Of a DNA stretch of 64,000 nt, positions 35,877 to 44,772 are shown in pieces (position 1 is the first letter of the stretch; every line of letters starts with the position of its first letter). This DNA is from JBOFFC01 sp051648405 (GTDB lineage: Bacteria; Planctomycetota; Planctomycetia; Pirellulales; Lacipirellulaceae), in contig JBOFFC010000079.1 of assembly GCA_051648405.1 (NCBI GenBank), positions 1 to 64,000 on the forward strand, in the 5' to 3' direction. Below the pieces are notes generated by a model. The model did no database searches. It was not told the origin of the DNA and saw only the letters and a program-made list of their open reading frames with translations. The position numbers and the translations under genes were made by a program.

Positions 35877-36032
35877 AGCAGCCTGTTGATTTTTCCAACA
35901 GGCTGCGTCGTCGCACGGAGGCGACGTCGAAACCACGGCGTTTTCGCCGCGGTTTCGCGAGCCGCAAGCGGCTCGGCCGCGAGCTTGGCGAGGTTGAAAA
36001 ACGCCACGAAGGCGTTTTTCAACAGGCTGTTA
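35877..36032 (-). repeat. 155-bp interspersed repeat, copy 3
   Basis: Minus orientation: begins TAACAGCCTGTTGAAAAACG and ends with ATCAACAGGCTGCT. The second-end hairpin is near perfect (CAGCCTGTTGG-aaaaa-TCAACAGGCTG). Its first three bases on the minus strand (36032-36030) are the TAA stop codon of the lactate permease gene. It matches copy 1 at about nine of ten positions. Confidence 0.8.
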
Positions 36033-37862
36033 GATCTCGGTGGCTTCTTCCGCGAGCTGGGAATCGCCGCCGGATACTTCGACCGGTGCGCGCGAGACGG
36101 GTCGCCGAGTGCCCCACGCGACCGTAGCGACCGCGAGCAGGGCGATCGCCGCGGCCACCAGCGTTCCGGCGTTGAGAGGGCCCGTTTGCGCGCCCCAGAC
36201 GGCGGCGTACCCGAGGGCGCCGGCGAGCAGCGCGTAGTAGGTGAAGACGGGCATCGTCTTCCTCAAGACCGCCCCCTCCTTGCCAACCAGGCCGACCACG
36301 GCCGCGGCGGCGACGACGTTGTGCACGCAGATCGTGTTCCCCGCGGCGCCCCCCACCGCCTGAAGCGCGGCGACCCAGGTCGGGTCGGCGCCGATCTGTT
36401 TGGCCACGCTCCACTGGAACAACGAGAACATCATGTTGCTCACCGTGTTGCTCCCGGCGATCGCTGCGCCAACGCCTCCGACGAACGTGGCCGCGAAGGG
36501 CCACGCTTCGCCCACCAGCGACGCCACCCCTTGCGCCAAGGCGATTGGCATCGACGGGTAGCCCTGCGAACCGCCGCCGCTGTTGAGGAATACCTGGACC
36601 ATCGGGACCGTGAACACCAGTGCGAACGACGCGCCGACCATCAGTCGCGCCGAGCGGCTCAGCGCCGCCAGCGCCTTCCTCGGGGGGACGCGGTGCATCG
36701 CCACCACCAACAGCGAGACCAGGACGAAGAATGACCCGGGAAGGTACAGCGGTTCGATCGACTCGCTCATCCCGGTCCCGAGGATGTTGTCCCACCTGAG
36801 CGACACGCCACGTAACCAGTCCTTGACCGGTAACTGCGGCAGTCGCGAGAGGACGAGCATCACGGCGACGATCACGTAGGGGGACCACGCCGAGGCGAGC
36901 GACATCCCGCGCGGGTAGTCGTCCTTCGGCGGAGCGACCAAACCGGTCCACTCGTCGAGCCACGTTCGGCGGTCGCCGAAGTCCCACGGGGGCTCGCCCT
37001 TCGGAAGAAACCAGCGCGCTTGGGCGGCCGGGGTAACCACGGCGAGTCCGATCAAGCCGCCGACGATCGTCGGGAACTCGGGGCCCAGCAGCCAAGCGAC
37101 GCACAGGTACGGCCCTGTCATTGCGATCGAGGCGAACAGGGCGAAGGGCCAGATCGCCAGCCCGTCGCGGGCTGAACGATTGGGACCGAAGAACTTGGTG
37201 AGAGTCGCCACCAAGAGCAACGGAACCAAGAGGCCGCACGTCGCGTGCAACACGGCGACCTTCAAGGCGACGGCGTTGAGTAGCGCTTCGCCGTTGAGGA
37301 ACCCCTGGGCGATTGCGAACTCGTCGATCGAGCCCGCCCCGCGGAGCCCGTCGTGGAGCCCGACCATGATCGGCGTCCCGCATGCGCCAAACGAGACGGG
37401 CGTGCTCTGGATGATCATCCCGGCCGTCACAGCCGCCATCGCCGGGAACCCCAAGCCAACCATCAGCGGCACGGCGACCGCGGCGGGGGTGCCGAATCCC
37501 GCGGCGCCCTCAATGAACGAGCCGAACAACCAAGCGACGAGGATCGCTTGGACTCGTTTGTCGGGGTTCACCGTGTGGAACGCGTGGTTGATCCGCGCGA
37601 GAGCGCCACTCGCCTCGAGCGCGTTCAGCAGCAGGATCGCCCCGAAGACGATGAACATCAGCTCGACGGTGATCACCAAACCCTTGAGGCTCGCGGCAAC
37701 GACCACCACCGAGGGCGTCTGCCAAGCAACGAGCGCAAGCACGACGACGATCGCGTAGCAGAGCGGCATTGCCCGATAGGCGGGCCATCGCATGCCGACG
37801 AGGAGAACCGCCACCGCCACGATCGGGAGCGTGGCAAGGATCGCCAGCGCGGCGTCACTCAT
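36030..37862 (-). CDS. lldP: L-lactate permease (LctP family)
   Basis: A 610-residue inner-membrane transporter of the LctP/LldP family, taking up L-lactate (and often glycolate) with protons or sodium. Many membrane helices run through the sequence; conserved family blocks include GSFIEGAAGFGTPAAVAVPL, IIQSTPVSFGACGTPI and AIAGSNTVSNMMFSLFQW, and AAGNTICVHNVVAA near the end. It is slightly longer than most members (about 550), because of a hydrophilic loop near 270-310 and a charged C-terminal tail (VSGGDSQLAEEATEI). ATG 37862 begins the first helix. The gene stands alone, with no lactate dehydrogenase or regulator nearby. The TAA stop comes from repeat copy 3. Confidence 0.92.
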   Translation of the reverse strand: MSDAALAILATLPIVAVAVLLVGMRWPAYRAMPLCYAIVVVLALVAWQTPSVVVVAASLKGLVITVELMFIVFGAILLLNALEASGALARINHAFHTVNPDKRVQAILVAWLFGSFIEGAAGFGTPAAVAVPLMVGLGFPAMAAVTAGMIIQSTPVSFGACGTPIMVGLHDGLRGAGSIDEFAIAQGFLNGEALLNAVALKVAVLHATCGLLVPLLLVATLTKFFGPNRSARDGLAIWPFALFASIAMTGPYLCVAWLLGPEFPTIVGGLIGLAVVTPAAQARWFLPKGEPPWDFGDRRTWLDEWTGLVAPPKDDYPRGMSLASAWSPYVIVAVMLVLSRLPQLPVKDWLRGVSLRWDNILGTGMSESIEPLYLPGSFFVLVSLLVVAMHRVPPRKALAALSRSARLMVGASFALVFTVPMVQVFLNSGGGSQGYPSMPIALAQGVASLVGEAWPFAATFVGGVGAAIAGSNTVSNMMFSLFQWSVAKQIGADPTWVAALQAVGGAAGNTICVHNVVAAAAVVGLVGKEGAVLRKTMPVFTYYALLAGALGYAAVWGAQTGPLNAGTLVAAAIALLAVATVAWGTRRPVSRAPVEVSGGDSQLAEEATEI

Positions 37863-37918
37863 CTCGGCTTCCCGTCCGTCGCGAGACGCGCCAGCGCCTT
37901 AGGGAGAAGTGGGCCTCG

Positions 37919-39322
37919 TCAGTTGCCGGCGTTCCGAACGACGACGATCCCAAACATGTTCAGCCTCGACTTGACGCCCCGCTGCGATTGGTCGGAGAGC
38001 TCTGCCTCGAGCGGCTTGATCGTCAACGACTCGCCCCCGGGCTGTTTTTGCCGCCAGACCGAATGGACTTGGTCGATGCTGCGGCCAGCCTCCTTGGCGA
38101 GCGTCCGCGAGTCGTTCTCGACCTTCGGAGCCTCGTCAATGCCGACGTCGTCACCCGTGTCCTCGAACGAGGCCTGCAGCCACTCGCTCGGGCCCAGGCG
38201 GTCGTCCACCAACAGGTAGACGGTCGCGTCGGTGACCATGGATAGCGAGATCTCTAGGTGGGGGGTGACCTTGTCGTCGTTAAACGTCTTCACGTAGTCG
38301 CCCCCGACCAGGTAGTCGGGCATACCGGCTTTCGAGACGCCGTTCCACTCGTGCTGTCGATCGACGAACGCCGACGCGTCCTCGCGCATCCCGCTGGCGA
38401 CGATCTCGTAGTACTTGCGCGTCTCGCCGCGGACCACGTTGTCGCGCACCTCGCGCAGCACCGGCTTGGGTCGCTCGCCGGTGAGCGGGTCTCGGCGAAC
38501 GTTGACGATCCGGCTGAGAGTGCCGTCGCCGCTGACGTGCAGCCCTTCACCCTTGAGCAGCCGCTGTTTGCCCTCGCCCGCGCGGGTATCCGCTGCGCCC
38601 GGCACGACATCGACTTTCCCCTGGAAGACCACGACGTCGGTCCCCCCCTCGTCGGTCACATCGACCCGAAAGGTCGTTCCCAGGTCGATCACTTCGGCGG
38701 CCGACGTCTCGACGCGGAAGCCCTCGGCGCCCTTAGGGACATCGACCGTCATCCGGCCCTTGAGCACCCGAGCGCAGTCGAGCGCGACCATCTCGAGCAC
38801 GATCGGCGACTCGAGCTGCGCGACCACGCCGCTACGGAGACGGAGCTCCGCGGCGCCACGGTTGACCATCAACAATTCGCCCTGCCGGAGCTCGCTGCGA
38901 TCGGCGGCGCCCGGTTCGCCGAACGACCAGCGGACATCGCCCGAGATCGGCCTCACGGTGCCGACGACGGCGTGCGCCGTCTGCGACGCGCTGCGACCCC
39001 GTTCGAGGCCGAACCAGCCGACGAGCGCGAGAGACGCCGCGAGGCATAGCGCAACGACCCACGCTCTGTGCGAACCCGTGACCGGCGTGGCGTTCGCCAG
39101 ACTAAGGTGAGGTTCCAGAACGGCCTGCCCCTTGCCGCCGTGGAGCCACCTCAAACCCGATTCAACGCCCACGACGTCGTTGTACGCTCTGCGGGCTTCG
39201 GCGCTGGTCACCACGGCACGGTCGAGCTCTCTCCGCTGGGCATCGTCGGCGCGCCCATCGAGCACTCGCAGGACCAGAGCCTGGAACGCGTCGCGGTCGG
39301 ATTGTGGCATGCCATTGGCCAT
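37919..39322 (-). CDS. FecR-domain membrane protein, likely anti-sigma regulator
   Basis: A 467-residue protein. The N-terminal cytoplasmic part (about 1-85) has the motif AFQALVLRVLDGRADDAQRREL, typical of planctomycete anti-sigma proteins. One membrane helix (WVVALCLAASLALVGWFGL, about 87-105) is followed by a FecR domain (about 118-250; GDVRWSFGEPG, ASAAEVIDLGTTFRVDV, GKVDVVPG). The C-terminal ~200 residues are unassigned. It lies 44 bp after the ECF sigma gene in the same direction, so it most likely binds and controls that sigma factor in response to a periplasmic signal. ATG 39322 was chosen to fit the spacing; the longer reading is Arg/Pro-rich. Confidence 0.85.
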   Translation of the reverse strand: MANGMPQSDRDAFQALVLRVLDGRADDAQRRELDRAVVTSAEARRAYNDVVGVESGLRWLHGGKGQAVLEPHLSLANATPVTGSHRAWVVALCLAASLALVGWFGLERGRSASQTAHAVVGTVRPISGDVRWSFGEPGAADRSELRQGELLMVNRGAAELRLRSGVVAQLESPIVLEMVALDCARVLKGRMTVDVPKGAEGFRVETSAAEVIDLGTTFRVDVTDEGGTDVVVFQGKVDVVPGAADTRAGEGKQRLLKGEGLHVSGDGTLSRIVNVRRDPLTGERPKPVLREVRDNVVRGETRKYYEIVASGMREDASAFVDRQHEWNGVSKAGMPDYLVGGDYVKTFNDDKVTPHLEISLSMVTDATVYLLVDDRLGPSEWLQASFEDTGDDVGIDEAPKVENDSRTLAKEAGRSIDQVHSVWRQKQPGGESLTIKPLEAELSDQSQRGVKSRLNMFGIVVVRNAGN

Positions 39323-39366
39323 AGGACTCGATCCCGATCGGCTCCCTACGGATCGACCAAGTTCAG

Positions 39367-39930
39367 CTAGACGGGGTGATTCGCGCTGGCGACCGTCACC
39401 TCGACGCAGCGCACGAGTGCTTTCCGGATGCGATCGAGCAACTTGTAGACGGTCGATTGCGGCATCCGGCGCGCCTCGGCGAGGTCGCGGACCGAACGGT
39501 TGCGTCCGTAGAGGTCGTAAAGGATCTGGTTCTCGAGGTCTCCTAGCTTTCCGACGCAATTAGCGAGCGCCTCGAGTCGCGTCTGATGGTAGGAGTGGTC
39601 TTCCTGCCAGTCGGCCGCCAGCGCCTGAACCGCTTCGTCGCTGAACACCAGCTTGCTCTTCGCCGAGCGAGCGCGGTGGCTCAGCACCTGAGTCTTCGCG
39701 AACCCGATCGCCCACCGCAGGAACTCCTGCGACGGGTCGTACGAGGATCGTTTCCGCCACAGCGCGAGGTTCACCTCTTGGAGCAAGTCGTCTGCGTCCG
39801 ACGGGTTTAGCGTCACCCCCAGCAGGTAGGAATGGAGCGACGACTGCGCCTTGCCGAACATCCGAATGAAATCGTCGTCGTGATCCACGGCTTGGGCCGG
39901 TACGTCGGACGGATCGTCGCCGCGTTCCAT
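39367..39930 (-). CDS. ECF RNA polymerase sigma factor, planctomycete/verrucomicrobial family
   Basis: A 187-residue sigma factor. Region 2 (about 20-90) contains NPSDADDLLQEVNLALWRKR and EFLRWAIGFAKTQVLSHRAR, and region 4 (about 120-180) has an HTH: DLYGRNRSVRDLAEARRMPQ then STVYKLLDRIRKAL. This matches the family that is usually paired with a FecR-type anti-sigma in planctomycetes, and the FecR gene follows immediately. The regulon cannot be told from sequence. ATG 39930 has weak Shine-Dalgarno (AAGAG); upstream starts give an Arg-rich lead without conservation. Confidence 0.87.
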   Translation of the reverse strand: MERGDDPSDVPAQAVDHDDDFIRMFGKAQSSLHSYLLGVTLNPSDADDLLQEVNLALWRKRSSYDPSQEFLRWAIGFAKTQVLSHRARSAKSKLVFSDEAVQALAADWQEDHSYHQTRLEALANCVGKLGDLENQILYDLYGRNRSVRDLAEARRMPQSTVYKLLDRIRKALVRCVEVTVASANHPV

Positions 39931-40419
39931 GCCGCACACTCTTGCGGGCGAGTTGGCCACCACCTGGAAAAACCGGCCGGCCTTGCGCCGCCGCACCTGT
40001 ATCTACGAGGTTTGCCTCGATATTTCCAGCCAAAAGGCGGGGAACTGGGAATTCGTCCCGGGGCGAGCAAAGAGGCTCGGCATATCGTCCAAATCGCTCA
40101 TTCTCGCCAGCGCGCCCGGCTAAAGCGAATTCCTGCGCCGACTCCCAACTCGCGGTAGTTGCGTCAGGAACAGAGATAGGGGGACCACGGGGGATGAGGG
40201 GGATGACGCAATGGCGCCACCCGCCCCGAGGGTTCGCCGAGCTCTTGAGCGCAAGGGACCGAGGTCCGAGCAACCCGTAGGAAGATCGATAGCTGGCTTC
40301 GCGCCATCCCAGGAGATTTGTCCCACCCGGCTGTCATCTCCTCCATCCCCTATCGTCCCCTCATCTCCATCGCCGTCCGTTAGCCCAAGTGAGAAACGGA
40401 TTCGTCCAGGGCCGAAACG
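39931..40419. other. Intergenic region between sigma factor and enolase-superfamily gene
   Basis: About 490 bp without a gene. Right of centre (about 40175-40210 and 40345-40375) are GGGGA/TCCCC-rich runs (ATAGGGGGACC, GGGATGAGGGG and their near complement ATCCCCTATCGTCCCC) that could pair imperfectly. It should contain the promoter of the sigma/FecR operon. Confidence 0.35.
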
Positions 40420-41619
40420 CTACCGTTCTGCCGCAGCGCGGATGCGTGCTTCGTTGACGATCAATCCGAGGCCGGGCGAGTCTGGAACGGCGATCGTCCC
40501 GTCCGGATCGGGCGCCAGCCGGTTCTCGAAGAACTCCCACAGGTGCTCTAGGCGGCCGGCGCCGGGGTGCTCCTGGGGTCGCGTGGCTGTCTGGCACGAC
40601 GCCACGAAGTGTAGGTGGGCCGCCGTCAGCAGCGTCGGTCGCGCGTTGTGGACCACAATCGGGCGGTCGAACACCTCGGCCAGGACCGCGACTTTCTTCG
40701 CCTCGGTCAGGCCGGCGAGCTTGCTCACGTCCGGATTCAAGATGTCGGCTTTGCCGTGCAGGATCAGGTCGCGGAACTGCCAGCGGGTGTACTCGTGCTC
40801 GCCGGCGGCGATGGCCATCGGTAGCGCCTCGGCAACCTGCGCCAGCGAGTCGTAGTGGTGCATCGCCACGGGCTCCTCGAACACGCTCACGCCGAACTCG
40901 TCGTGCAGCATCCGTCCGACCTCGATTGCGCGCGAGGGGGAGTACCCATTGTTGGCATCGACGTACAGCGCGACGTCGTCGCCAATCGCCCGCCGCACGG
41001 CGGCGACGAAGGGTCGCGCCGGGTCGTCGGCCGGGTCTTGGTTCTCCTCGCGGATCGCCAGCCGAATCTTGATCGCGCGGAAGCCCTCGGCGACGAGATC
41101 GGAGGCCTTCTCGGCAGCTTTGTCGGGGGTCGGGGCCTTGTCGCGCGAGAACGACCCGTAGAGCGGGACACGGTCGCGGAACTTGCCCCCCAGCAAGGCC
41201 CACACGGGGAGCCCGACGAGCTTGCCGCGCAGGTCCCACAAGGCGCAATCGACTCCCGCAAGGGCCTGGCTGGCGATCCCACCCGGGCCCAGCTCGTCGG
41301 CCTCGAAGTACATCCGCGACCATAGCGGCTCGGCCGAGAACACGTCCCCACCGAGGATCAGCGGCCTGAGAACCCTGTGAACCACTTGGGCCACCAGCGA
41401 CTCGCCGCTGTGCCCCGCTTCTCCCCAGCCGCTGGCGCCATCGTCGGCCGTCACCTTGACGAACACGGCCCCGTCAAGGGCGAAGGCCTCGACGTCGGCG
41501 ATCTTGGCGAGCGGACGATCGGGGGTGGTGGCCTCCGCCTGACCGGGCAGCGCCGCGAGCAACGGGCTCGCGGCCCCCGCCCCGAGCAAGGCCCGTCGAC
41601 TCAGTTGGTTGCTATTCAT
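40420..41619 (-). CDS. Tat-exported enolase-superfamily enzyme (mandelate racemase/muconate lactonizing type)
   Basis: A 399-residue protein with a Tat signal (LSRRALLGAGAASPLLAALP, about 7-26). The rest is an enolase-superfamily capping domain and barrel. Metal ligands are Asp221 (VDANNGY), Glu248 (FEEPV) and Glu274 (AAGEHEY). The catalytic Lys motif at the end of the second barrel strand reads KIR (Lys184, Arg186) instead of the common KxK. His324 (IVVHNARP) lies near the seventh strand. Such enzymes remove a proton next to a carboxylate in sugar acids; the substrate is unknown. Its ATG overlaps the TAG of the WD40-like gene, so they are translationally coupled. Confidence 0.85.
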   Translation of the reverse strand: MNSNQLSRRALLGAGAASPLLAALPGQAEATTPDRPLAKIADVEAFALDGAVFVKVTADDGASGWGEAGHSGESLVAQVVHRVLRPLILGGDVFSAEPLWSRMYFEADELGPGGIASQALAGVDCALWDLRGKLVGLPVWALLGGKFRDRVPLYGSFSRDKAPTPDKAAEKASDLVAEGFRAIKIRLAIREENQDPADDPARPFVAAVRRAIGDDVALYVDANNGYSPSRAIEVGRMLHDEFGVSVFEEPVAMHHYDSLAQVAEALPMAIAAGEHEYTRWQFRDLILHGKADILNPDVSKLAGLTEAKKVAVLAEVFDRPIVVHNARPTLLTAAHLHFVASCQTATRPQEHPGAGRLEHLWEFFENRLAPDPDGTIAVPDSPGLGLIVNEARIRAAAER

Positions 41620-43321
41620 CGATTCGCTTCGAGGAGTTCGTGCTACGGCGGCGGGGCGTCGCGCTCGGCCCCAAGCCGTTGTTCACCGTCAGGTCCAGTT
41701 CCGATCCAGCCGGCGCGACGACGAATCGATCGACCTCGATCCACTCCCCCGGCCCCGGCCACAACTGCAGGGTCGCCGCACGGCCGGCGACGCCGGGGAC
41801 GTCGATCGCTCGCCAAGTCCAGTTGTCGTGTTCCTCAGCCGTTATCGTCGCTAACTCCCGGACGTCCGCGGCGCACGCCGCAAGGGCCACCTTCAGGTCA
41901 CAGCGGCCCCGGACGCGGGCCCAAAGTCGCAGCGGCCCGTCCGGCAGCCCGCCGAGGCGGTAGTCGAGCTTCGGCGGGTCGCGGGTCGGGTCGTACGAGG
42001 GTCGCCGCTCGCTGGTCGGCGGCGTTCCGCGCGTGACGAGGGCGGCGCCCGAGGCGCCGGCCCCATTGCTTAGGCCCCACGAGCCGCCGGACTGCTCGAC
42101 GTTCGTGTCGAAGTCCTCGGCCTCGACCACGATCGATTGCGACGCCTCGTCGGGGAGGAACCGCGGCTTCAACGGGGGATGCCGCAGGCGATACAGGTTG
42201 ACGACCCCCTCGTCCCCGCCGACGGCGACCAACCCGCCTCGGACGTCGATGAATTCGATCCCCCGGAGGGGCGCCTGTGCCTGTCGCCAATCGACGAGCG
42301 ACCAGTCGTCCCGCCGCCAAACCCGCATCACTCCGTCGATCAGCCCCGAGGTAAACAGCAGCGCTCCGTCCTCGGACCACGCGACGGCCTCGACGGCGAC
42401 GTTCTTATCGTCGTCGTCCCCAGGCAGGTAGCGGCGGTTCCCCTCCTGTGGCAAATCGACGACCAGCTCCCCGGAGTCGAGCGCAAACACCCGCGCGCGT
42501 TCGTCGCGAGCGCCGATCGCCACCAAGGCGCCGTCCGGCGAGATTCGGACCGACTTCACGCTGCCACTGCGGCCCTCGTTGGGAATCCTGCGTACGGGGT
42601 GAAAGGCGCCCCCGGCAAAGCGGTAGAGGGCAACCACTTTGAGCCCCGCGGCGGCGAGCAACCGGCTGTCCTGGGCCCAACTCACCGAGTTGACCTCTCC
42701 CTCGGCCGCGACCCGTTCGTCGAGTACCGCTGGTCCGGCGGTCCCGTTCTGCGGGTCGAAGGGCCGAATCACCAGGCGGTTGCCGGCGGCCGACGCGAGC
42801 CAGCAACCGTCGGGCGAGAACGCCGCCCCGTCGGTGTTTGTTCCGTCGTCCAGATGCTGGGACTCCCGGCCCGTGGCGACCTCCCAGACGAGCAGCCCCC
42901 CTTGATCGATCCCTCCCGCGAGCCACCTCCCGTCGGGCGAGAAGACCACGGCGTTCATCTCAGCGGCCGACGCGTGTCCCGGCTTGGGGCCGACCGAACC
43001 GTGCCTGAACGCCGTCGGCCGCTGGAACGGCCTTGCAGGGTCTTGAAGGTCGTAGACCCGAGCGGTCGCCGCGTTGTCGGAGGCCGCCAGCAGGCGTCCG
43101 TCCGCCGAAAACGCCAGCCCATCGACGGCCCCCGCCGGCCCCGCGGGATCGACCGGAATCGTCGCCAGAAGCCGCAGCACGCCCTCGGCTGACACGGGCT
43201 GGCCGAGCGTCGCGGCCAGCACAAGCAACCCCGAGCGGCAGACTACGTCGCGCAGCCGTTTCTTTTGCCTCACTTGCGCATCTTGCGAGCGAGTCGCGGC
43301 ACGGCTGTTTCGTCGCAGCAC
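41612..43321 (-). CDS. Secreted WD40-like beta-propeller protein with C-terminal beta domain
   Basis: A 569-residue protein with a signal sequence (SGLLVLAATLGQPVSAEG, ending near residue 46). Residues about 48-380 contain at least six WD40-like blades (LAFSADGRLLAASDNAATARV, VVFSPDGRWLAGGIDQGGLL, AAFSPDGCWLASAAGNRLVI, VRISPDGALVAIGARDERARV, VAWSEDGALLFTSG). The C-terminal part (about 395-555) is beta-rich with a carbohydrate-binding-like look (IVVEAEDFDTNVEQSGGSWG, YRLGGLPDGPLRLWARVRG). It probably works in the periplasm as a binding platform. It overlaps the enolase-superfamily gene by 8 bp. The GTG at 43321 is the only long start; a downstream GTG near the signal peptide cannot be excluded. 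Confidence 0.75.
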   Translation of the reverse strand: MLRRNSRAATRSQDAQVRQKKRLRDVVCRSGLLVLAATLGQPVSAEGVLRLLATIPVDPAGPAGAVDGLAFSADGRLLAASDNAATARVYDLQDPARPFQRPTAFRHGSVGPKPGHASAAEMNAVVFSPDGRWLAGGIDQGGLLVWEVATGRESQHLDDGTNTDGAAFSPDGCWLASAAGNRLVIRPFDPQNGTAGPAVLDERVAAEGEVNSVSWAQDSRLLAAAGLKVVALYRFAGGAFHPVRRIPNEGRSGSVKSVRISPDGALVAIGARDERARVFALDSGELVVDLPQEGNRRYLPGDDDDKNVAVEAVAWSEDGALLFTSGLIDGVMRVWRRDDWSLVDWRQAQAPLRGIEFIDVRGGLVAVGGDEGVVNLYRLRHPPLKPRFLPDEASQSIVVEAEDFDTNVEQSGGSWGLSNGAGASGAALVTRGTPPTSERRPSYDPTRDPPKLDYRLGGLPDGPLRLWARVRGRCDLKVALAACAADVRELATITAEEHDNWTWRAIDVPGVAGRAATLQLWPGPGEWIEVDRFVVAPAGSELDLTVNNGLGPSATPRRRSTNSSKRIDE

Positions 43322-43712
43322 GGGGAGAAGCTCTCGATAAGTGGGTCAAGAAAAGGATGGCTAGACGAAGGGCGAGCGCCTAGGCTAGCGGTCTGGCTGG
43401 CTCTGTTTTCGCACCCGCACGCGGTTTTTTTCTCCCTTTTCTTACGGAACGCCCGGTAAACGCTCGGCGCCGCGAGCGATACCAGCAGACGCGGTGGACG
43501 TAACGTTCAGCCGCACGCATCGACCTTTTCTTCCTTTGCCGGTTTCAAGCCGTCCCGCTCCAGGGTCGGCCGACGCGATGGCGACGCCCCTCTGACGCTG
43601 GCTGCCTCTGCCGGCCGAGGGTCGCCCCCTGCGACGGCGGACGCCTTCGCGGCCTTGATGTCTTGCGACCGACGGCGGTCCTGTCCTTCCAGTTCCGGAG
43701 TAGGAGACCCCG
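43322..43712. other. Intergenic region between divergent WD40-like and DUF1559 genes
   Basis: About 390 bp without a gene. It contains a pyrimidine-rich stretch with a T run (GGTTTTTTTCTCCCTTTTC, near 43423) and the promoters of the two flanking genes. A Shine-Dalgarno (GGAGTAGGAG) sits just before ATG 43713. No other site is clear. Confidence 0.4.
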
Positions 43713-44768
43713 ATGGCGACTTCTCGTTTCTTGCCGCGCGGGCATTCGAGCCGAGCCGGCTTCACTTTGGTGGAGCTGCTGGTGGTGATCGCGATCATCG
43801 GCATCCTCGTGGCGCTGCTGTTGCCGGCGGTGCAAGCCGCCCGAGCGGCCGCACGGCGCACCCAATGCCAAAACAACCTCAAGCAGGTGGGTTTGGCCCT
43901 GATGAACTACGAGTCGGCGCGCAAGCGGCTCCCCCCGGGGGCGTTGCACGCCTCGAAGTTCACCACGGCGACTCGGAACGACTTTCTGCCCAGCAGCCGC
44001 AACTGGCGGGGTACCTGGGTAACAGCGGTGCTCAGCTACTTCGAGGAGGGCGCCCTGGCGAGCCAGCTCGACCTGAAGCAGTCGGTGTTCGTACCGCTCA
44101 ACCAGCGGCTGTTGTCCACGACGATCGGTTCGATCCGCTGCCCCGACGACGCGGAGAGCGAGCTCCGGTTCTTCGACCCGAGCGACCCCACCGGCGCGCT
44201 CGGCGGCTTCGCGAAGGGGAACTACGCGGTCGCCTACAACCGCGACGACTCGTTCTCGATCAGCGATCACGAGAAGGTCGAGTACCGCGCCGCCTTCAAC
44301 GCCGTCGCCCAGTACGGCGCCAAGCTCGGCGAGCTCGTGGACGGCACGAGCAAGACGATCCTGGCGTCGGAGATCCTCACGTTCCCGTCGAACGTCGATA
44401 TCCGCGGCGCGTGGGGCCACCCCGCGGGATCGGGGTTCGTGGCCGACCGTAACGAACGGGCCGCCTTCCAGGATCGGGTGTTCGGTTCGCCGGCCGCGAT
44501 GACCCCCAACAAGGCGCCGCTGCAGGTGCTCGAGTTCGATCGCCCCGCCTACTGCGGCGACGATTCGGCCGGCCAGTCGGGGAGTGGCAATTCGTGCATC
44601 GAGGCGCTCGAAGGCCAGGAAGCGAACATCGGCGCTCGGAGCAACCACTCCGGCGGCGTGCACGCCTGCTTCGGGGACGGCTCGGTGCAGTTCATCGCCG
44701 AGGACGTCAACGCGTTCGCCTGGGCGTTCATGATCTCGATCGCCGACGGCCAGGTCCTGGGGGATTGA
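43713..44768 (+). CDS. DUF1559 pseudopilin-like secreted protein
   Basis: A 351-residue DUF1559 protein. The N-terminus RGHSSRAG is followed by FTLVELLVVIAIIGILVALL and PAVQAARAAARRTQC, a type IV prepilin signal with Gly before the cut. Family motifs: NYESARKRLPPGALH near the start and NHSGGVHACFGDGSVQF near the end. A clear Shine-Dalgarno (AGGAG) lies before ATG 43713. It begins a plus-strand group with a lipoprotein gene 4 bp downstream, which suggests co-transcription. Confidence 0.92.
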   Translation: MATSRFLPRGHSSRAGFTLVELLVVIAIIGILVALLLPAVQAARAAARRTQCQNNLKQVGLALMNYESARKRLPPGALHASKFTTATRNDFLPSSRNWRGTWVTAVLSYFEEGALASQLDLKQSVFVPLNQRLLSTTIGSIRCPDDAESELRFFDPSDPTGALGGFAKGNYAVAYNRDDSFSISDHEKVEYRAAFNAVAQYGAKLGELVDGTSKTILASEILTFPSNVDIRGAWGHPAGSGFVADRNERAAFQDRVFGSPAAMTPNKAPLQVLEFDRPAYCGDDSAGQSGSGNSCIEALEGQEANIGARSNHSGGVHACFGDGSVQFIAEDVNAFAWAFMISIADGQVLGD

Positions 44769-44772
44769 AGCG

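Noticed and set aside
39928..40158. Small open frames upstream of the ECF sigma gene
   Set aside because: Weak codon bias and overlap among frames; most likely non-coding leader sequence.
40175..40380. GGGGA/TCCCC-rich runs that might be a repeat array
   Set aside because: Low-complexity and irregular; no unit of constant length, no CRISPR-like spacing.
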